DNA of 60,000 nt, from contig NMRA01000190.1 in the NCBI GenBank assembly GCA_002633005.1, positions 155,625-215,624 of the forward strand, written 5' to 3'. Source of the stretch: Phoronis australis. Taxonomy: Eukaryota; Phoronida; Phoronidae. Position 1 is the stretch's first letter, and each line of letters begins with the position of its first letter. Position numbers and translations under genes: made by a program. Shown piece by piece: positions 54,553 through 60,000 of the stretch. The notes beneath the pieces were generated by a model. That model was not told the origin of the DNA and searched no databases. It was given only the letters and a program-made list of their open reading frames with translations.

Positions 54553-57500
54553 AAAAATAGTTTATATTTTACCATTAGGTAGCGGTGTGATTTTTAATAA
54601 AGGTTATTTCACTGTTGTGTTGATCTAGTTTACTCGTTTGTGACGTTTAATGTGATCAACAGTATGTGTCTCTTAAAATGCCCGAGACAATATTTTTTAC
54701 CAGCAATGACATATAACGTATATGAATTTTAAATTTCGACATTGTCATTTTTCATCAAACTCTTTAGCAAGTCAACAGAAAATCTGTAACTTAAAACGCG
54801 GGCACTTTTTACATTTGTAAGGAACACCTATATACATGAATTTGAAAACGTCAAAATCAAATTGCCAAGCCAAAGTGCTCACGAAACCTATTTTTGAAGC
54901 TCCCAGACCGTGGCAATTTCTTATGAACGGCAGATGACGCCTCAGTTCTTTTTGTAGAATTGGTAGTAAACAGCTGCCACCATGGTACGGAGATCTTCGA
55001 GACAAATTTGTGAATTAATTTCGTGATAATTTGAATTCATTCTGTGAGTGTAGATTTCTGTCTTGGGCCTTCGGGACCCAATTAGTGCGTTTTATTGCAA
55101 CCGATATTTCAATTCAAACAAAACATAAGGACGCGATGAAGTTCTATTGGGAGAGCACATCCTATACGCCAGTGAAGAAAGTTGCTTATAGTCATTTGAA
55201 TTTTACAGAACATATTTCGACAAACAAACCCCCTCTCTAATCCACGAGTGTGAACTATTGAGCCAGTGTTGAATTCGAAAGTGCTGGCGTTTAACTTAAA
55301 AATGTGGTTCGCATGTTCTTTACTGTTATGTGTAATGTGTTATTTTTCTTATTGTCACTGCTTGAGCCTTGAGCGAGGCCAGCAGCGTCACTGATCGAGC
55401 TAACTTACAGGACATTACCACAATGTCTTCCTGCTTTACTGAGTAAATTTGAAATAAAAATAAAATCACGCGCCACCTTGTTGAGTTTGACCGGCTACAG
55501 GGTTTTTGTTTCTGGGTTGATTACGATAAAGTTGTCAAATTCTAAAAAAATCCGTAAGTTGTTATCATGCATTTCTTCGTTTTCTGCTGAAGCCGACTTC
55601 CGCATTTTACTTGAAGGTCACAAATTTTCCAGTCCTGTGGGGACGATGCACATTCTGCGGACATTATATCACAATGTACTTAAAAGAAATCTAACAATTG
55701 ATGCCACGAGTTATCACTGGGGTTAAGTGAGCTTATCGCCTAACCGCACGCGTAAGCATTGTTAATGTGATAGTTCTTGTAGAAGTATTTTTTCTGTTTA
55801 CTTTGTGTCCAATCTCAGTCTAAACAAGGAAGTTATGAAATCGTCTTGATTCAATACTAGCTCGAAATTTTAAAAACCGATGCAATTTACATAAGAATTG
55901 AAGTTTTTCCGATGGGGGAACAAGAAAATGCGAACGCATCCCCCAGGTCTTTCATCCCCTTCCCTGTCACCATCTCGACGTCAATCCCCCTTCCCCCCAT
56001 CGACAACAATCACCACCGCGGTATTTTATTATCAAAATTATATTTGGCTTCACTGATTTTCTCTGGTCGTTTACGTATGTGTGCGGTAACTTCTCTGTCT
56101 GTCCTCTCTGCTCGCGCCTGTGATTTTACTGATCCACGTTTGGGTCATAGTCCACTTTTGTCTCAGTTGTCTACAAAACTATAATTTTATGCCAGTTTGT
56201 TAAAGTATGCAGTCCGAAGGGTAGCTCGCTCAATTTTGTATGATTTGAAAAAGAAAAGGATTCAGTTGGCAAAGAAATATAAGTCAGGGTGAAGTTTTCA
56301 CAGAATACACCCAGAACTTGGGTCCCACAATCCTGTTAACTCTCCACAAGGGTGGGTCTTCATTGACTGGGTACACAACGGGCAATTCCAGAAACAAATC
56401 GTAGAATATCGCCATGACTGATCCAGGAAGAGGACCATATAGCGGTGCATAGCGTTATACTGAGTTAGTTCGTCCCCACTTTTTCTTTAAGCTCGCTCGT
56501 TTACCCCTTGCCAAGAAACGAAAAAGAATATGCAAATATTTTGTGACAAAATTAAGGTAACACAAAACTAACTGACAAGGAATTTTTGAACACATATGAT
56601 GTAGTTGAATGCTTTAACCTAGTGGAAAATATATCGTTAAAACTCTGAAACACAATGGTGTGAAAACAGTTGACGATTTTGGAAGCATTCATCTGGTTGC
56701 TCACTATTGGTTTTTATTAGTCTCGAAAAATCTCCACTTACCAATTTTAATCATGCCTTGGTAATCGCTCAGTCAATTATATACCGTTAGTTAAATGCAG
56801 TATCAAATAAGACTAACTATTTTAGTTGATTAGGATTGGATCAAAGCTAATCCAAATGTGTCCACTGTTGCGAGGGCACAGATTATAATTATTTTCTTTT
56901 TGCATATTTATTTGATACTGGGGCTTGTTTCTCGAAGAGTCTTTTGTCTTTTGACTTTCGTATAAAAACAGTCTACGGATGGCTATGCCTGTTTCACAAA
57001 AAAAACAGATTACTGAAATCTGAAACTCTTCTCAAGTCTCGAGCCGTAATTGACCAATCACATCACTTGAAATAGATAAAAATGATACTCGAAGCAACGG
57101 ACAATCGCCATGCAATTCGTCAACTTTTAGTCGAGTCTCAAGTAAAATTTGGTGTTCACGGGTCCAGATGGCGAGATGGGTCGATTTGCTTACTGATCAT
57201 TTCCAGAATAATTGGGCGAGTTTGTTGTTGTTGTTTTTTCTCTGTGCGTTGTTCAAAAATCATAGTTATCTAAACTGTTGGAATTTGGGTTACAAATTAC
57301 GTTGTACACGCAGGCTTAGTTTGTGGATAAACATTAGTGTCCTTGATTGATAGGGTTACAACGGTCCACAAAACAATACAGTGCACAGTAATAGAATACG
57401 ACGTACTGCGAAAGACATACATTCAGACAGATAAGACTATGGTAGAAGTAAAACATATAATTAAGACGGCCAAGCGATGGACGGCGATAGGCATGAAAAA

Positions 57501-58040
57501 AAAAGTTTATTTCCATCGTGGTCAGCCCTACACATGAAGTCTACTTTGATTAGCAAACAATAAATAGATGCATAAACATAAACAAATATACGAATGAATA
57601 ACTGCATAAATAAAACATGAATAATTGATAATGATATAAGCCAAATTTGCACATTTTTTGGTAATTTATTAGGTACTTTGTTCCATTGTTTGACATCCGG
57701 CGAGTAATAAAAGGACAGCTTGCCAAAAGGCTTGCTCGTTTAGCAGACTTTCTGAGAAATTTCAAATTTTGCTAGAAATATTTGAAGGTTATCAAGCGTT
57801 ACAGAGCAATCTTTTGTTTCAGAGGACTAGATGGGAGCGTCTTGTTATATGTCTGCAATAGATCTAAATCGGGTTTGGTGTCCATTTAAGGAAAAAAAAC
57901 GATTATATTTTAACATCGTGGTAGTTTTCTTTTAGTCAGGTAAAAGGCGTCACCTCTGATGACGCTTTTAGTGTAGGAATTTTTATGAGGATCAAAAGCA
58001 AAGATTAACGCGGGCACAAATCGCCGTGGCTTCGGGCCGA
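54553..58040. other. Long interval without a supported gene
   Basis: Short open frames occur (54772-55005 minus, 55031-55240 plus, 55478-55726 plus, 55912-56184 plus, 57082-57537 plus), none with recognisable domains or consistent exon borders. GCCACCATGG near 54978 is a perfect Kozak context but opens only 14 codons. Confidence 0.4.
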
Positions 58041-58044
58041 ATTA

Positions 58045-58114
58045 AACCAAGGAGTGTACTACATTCAAATATATTATAGTTACATAGTATCTTTGGTACT
58101 ACGCTCCTTGGTTG
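58045..58114. promoter_or_regulatory. Hairpin in the promoter region of the TTC17-like gene
   Basis: AACCAAGGAGTGTACTAC (from 58045) and GTACTACGCTCCTTGGTT (to about 58113) are inverted copies with two mismatches and a loop of about 32 bp. It lies about 115 bp upstream of the start codon. A regulatory role is only an inference from position. Confidence 0.4.
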
Positions 58115-58228
58115 AACCGAGTCGTCATTAGTTATATCTTGTGTCAACTAATGTCGCTACAATGCAACCGGAAGTTGATCGATAGCAGCCGATTTTACCG
58201 GATCTTACCGAAGGCATACGATTGAACA

Positions 58229-60000
58229 ATGGCAGCCATGCTTGTTGTTGTTTGCCACTGCTTGTTATTTTTTTCAAAAATCCAAGTTTCTTCATCGGCA
58301 ACACATTGGATTGTGACAGAAGATGGAAGATTACAAGCTCAGGTGTACATTTAGTCTGTAAAGGCATACTGTTTTCTTCATTTATTCATTGAAAAGCACC
58401 GTTAAACACTGATATTACGTGTCACTCATCCGTTCGCCCTTGGCACTTGCTCTGTTGCTTTTTGCTCGCCTTGTGAATGTGATTGTAACTGAAGCTAAGC
58501 TATCGTAACCGGTGGATCCTGGTCTTGACAACCAGTCCCGTACTTGAAAAATCTCTGGAAAGCTAATGCAGTTTAGCTGTAAATCATTTATGGTGATTGG
58601 TTTACAGAATTGTTAGATGAGTGCAGGAGAACAATGCACACCTTTTATCAGCGGTTGGTCTATAATAAATAGAAAGTACGGGTATATAAGGGCGTAGGCA
58701 ATTACATCACCCTGAATGCCGCAGGCATACAGTCCCATAAAAAGTTACTAATTTCAAAATACAGCAAATAAAATCGAATGAATCATGCAAATATTATATA
58801 TGCACATGGAGTTATAATTAACACATAGTCGCGGTTGTCTCGAGTTTCTCTTTCCGGGTGCCAGTTTGAGGAAGTTACGTGAAATGACACCTAGTGTTGA
58901 TGAACTAAAAGTGATGCGGAGCACAATGTCTCAGTGAAATGTGGTTATGTGATCTCAGTGTATGAAGAGTTTTGTATCATTTTAGCTTATTTTAATCACC
59001 AGGCAAAATTGCTGTAGGAAGAGAACATGGCAGAACAAGGCTTCACTCTACTACTCTCCGGATGTAGGCGCATAACAAATTAAAAAAGAATTGGACCTGT
59101 TTAGACTTGAGTACCTAATTTGTATAATGAAAGTTCCTTTGATATTGTGTATTACATTCTTGCTCACCGTACTAAATCGATTTATTCATTCATTCCATGC
59201 TAATGACTACTGAGATAAATAGACTGGTTAAGTAAACTATTGATTGTTTTGAGCAATATTATTCACATTGATCATATTAAATAAAGTTAAATTTTGAAAC
59301 CGAAAAGGTTGTCGGTGTACATTTGTTTTGTGTATTTCTCATGGACTTGGTTCACCATCAGGTGTGCACTCTCTCGTTGTGGAATAAATCAACATGGGGG
59401 GGGGCTTCCCTAATATTCGGGGGTGGGTGGGTGAGAATTCCCTATCAGGTCTGAATACACCGCAGGTATATCAATTCCAGGATCTTTATCAAACTGGGTC
59501 TGTGGACTTGAATCTCAATTGCTTCCTACACTTCCACTTATCTGGATGTAAACTTAATACACTGGAATCCTCATCAGAGACCTGGTGAAGTAGATCCCTG
59601 GCATATTGTGTAGAGACTAGCACTTGCTCTACTGCTGGTCATGGTTTGTTAACATCTAGAATCTGACAACCATGGTGTGTTGACAACTAGATACTGGCGA
59701 CCATGATGTGTTGACATCTAGATACTGACCACCGTGGCATGTTGGCATCTGGATACTGACCACCGTGGCATGTTGACATCCCGATACCGACGACCATGAC
59801 GTGTTCACATCCGGATACTGACGACCGTGATATGTCAACATTTTGTCGCTGATGACCCTGGTATAGTTGATTTCTCTATCAGCTGTGGCTTAATAGACAC
59901 ATTTGTTTCTCTGTTGTTTAGATGGACTCCATATTTAGCATGCGCCGTCCATATGATCTGGTAGCCCTTCTCAAGCAAGAGGAGAGAGCATCCATGTTGG
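58229..60000 (+). CDS. TTC17: TTC17-like tetratricopeptide protein, first two coding exons (partial)
   Basis: Exon 1 (58229-58342) encodes MAAMLVVVCHCLLFFSKIQV, a signal peptide, then SSSATHWIVTEDGRLQAQ and a GT donor in phase 0. Exon 2 begins at 59922 after TTTAG and reads MDSIFSMRRPYDLVALLKQE then ERASML to the window edge. The joined THW-V/I-VTEDG...DS...RPYDLV-LL-QE pattern matches the N terminus of animal tetratricopeptide repeat protein 17, which is known for a role in ciliogenesis and actin organisation. The TPR repeats themselves lie beyond the window. ATG at 58229 is preferred over the in-frame ATG at 58238 because it comes first and has A at -3 and G at +4. Confidence 0.8.
59646..59845. 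repeat. 31-bp minisatellite, six copies
   Basis: Units of the form TTGACATCTAGATACTGACC followed by ACCGTGGCATG repeat six times with scattered substitutions. It lies in intron 1 of the TTC17-like gene, ending about 75 bp before the exon 2 acceptor. Confidence 0.9.

Noticed and set aside
54978-55012. Perfect Kozak ATG (GCCACCATGG)
   Set aside because: Opens only 14 codons before a stop, and no donor site extends it.

Overview
This is metazoan nuclear DNA: intron-rich genes with GT-AG junctions, extracellular domain families (immunoglobulin, trypsin-fold, fibrinogen-like), abundant small inverted-repeat transposons, minisatellites, and allelic-looking sequence variation. A marine invertebrate such as a lancelet, hemichordate or lophotrochozoan fits. 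The species cannot be fixed from the sequence.

Five gene models could be assembled by matching splice sites and reading-frame phase. (1) 7.2-12.9 kb, minus strand: a complete six-exon gene for a 258-residue secreted protein. It has a propeptide, a basic cleavage site and three copies of a six-cysteine module; I cannot assign it to a named family. (2) 17.1-29.7 kb, minus strand: a complete eight-exon gene for a 367-residue GPI-anchored protein with three Ig domains (IgLON/lachesin type). (3) 31.65-42.19 kb, plus strand: a seven-exon trypsin-like serine protease of 280 residues. The His/Asp/Ser triad and Asp189 are present, but Arg sits at oxyanion-hole position 193. (4) 45.5-51.9 kb, minus strand: a four-exon secreted fibrinogen-related protein of 239 residues that lacks several normally conserved features. 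(5) 58.2 kb to the window end, plus strand: the first two coding exons of a TTC17-like gene. Two further exon-sized reading frames (44.2 kb and 52.4 kb) are possible but unidentified.

Much of the rest is mobile DNA. Two degenerate copies of one Kolobok-like DNA transposon (TTAA target duplications, about 150-bp terminal inverted repeats) lie in introns of genes 1 and 3. Together they show that the parent element carried two convergent genes: a THAP-domain transposase and a second protein starting [10 protein letters not shown]. There is also a solo LTR with a 5-bp target duplication, a five-copy MITE family with CATGCGCGCACCC ends, a pair of interlocked long inverted repeats at 4.4-7.2 kb with a tRNA-like module, an inverted pair of retroelement C-terminal fragments at 2.7-3.7 kb, and a 58-bp perfect palindrome flanked by 9-bp direct repeats at 51.6 kb. 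Several minisatellites and one tetranucleotide array are present.

Three single N bases (19210, 29091, 43281) each separate two nearly identical blocks of about 290-490 bp. These look like unmerged contig or haplotype ends rather than real tandem duplications. The genes show no operon-like relation and appear to be independent transcription units.
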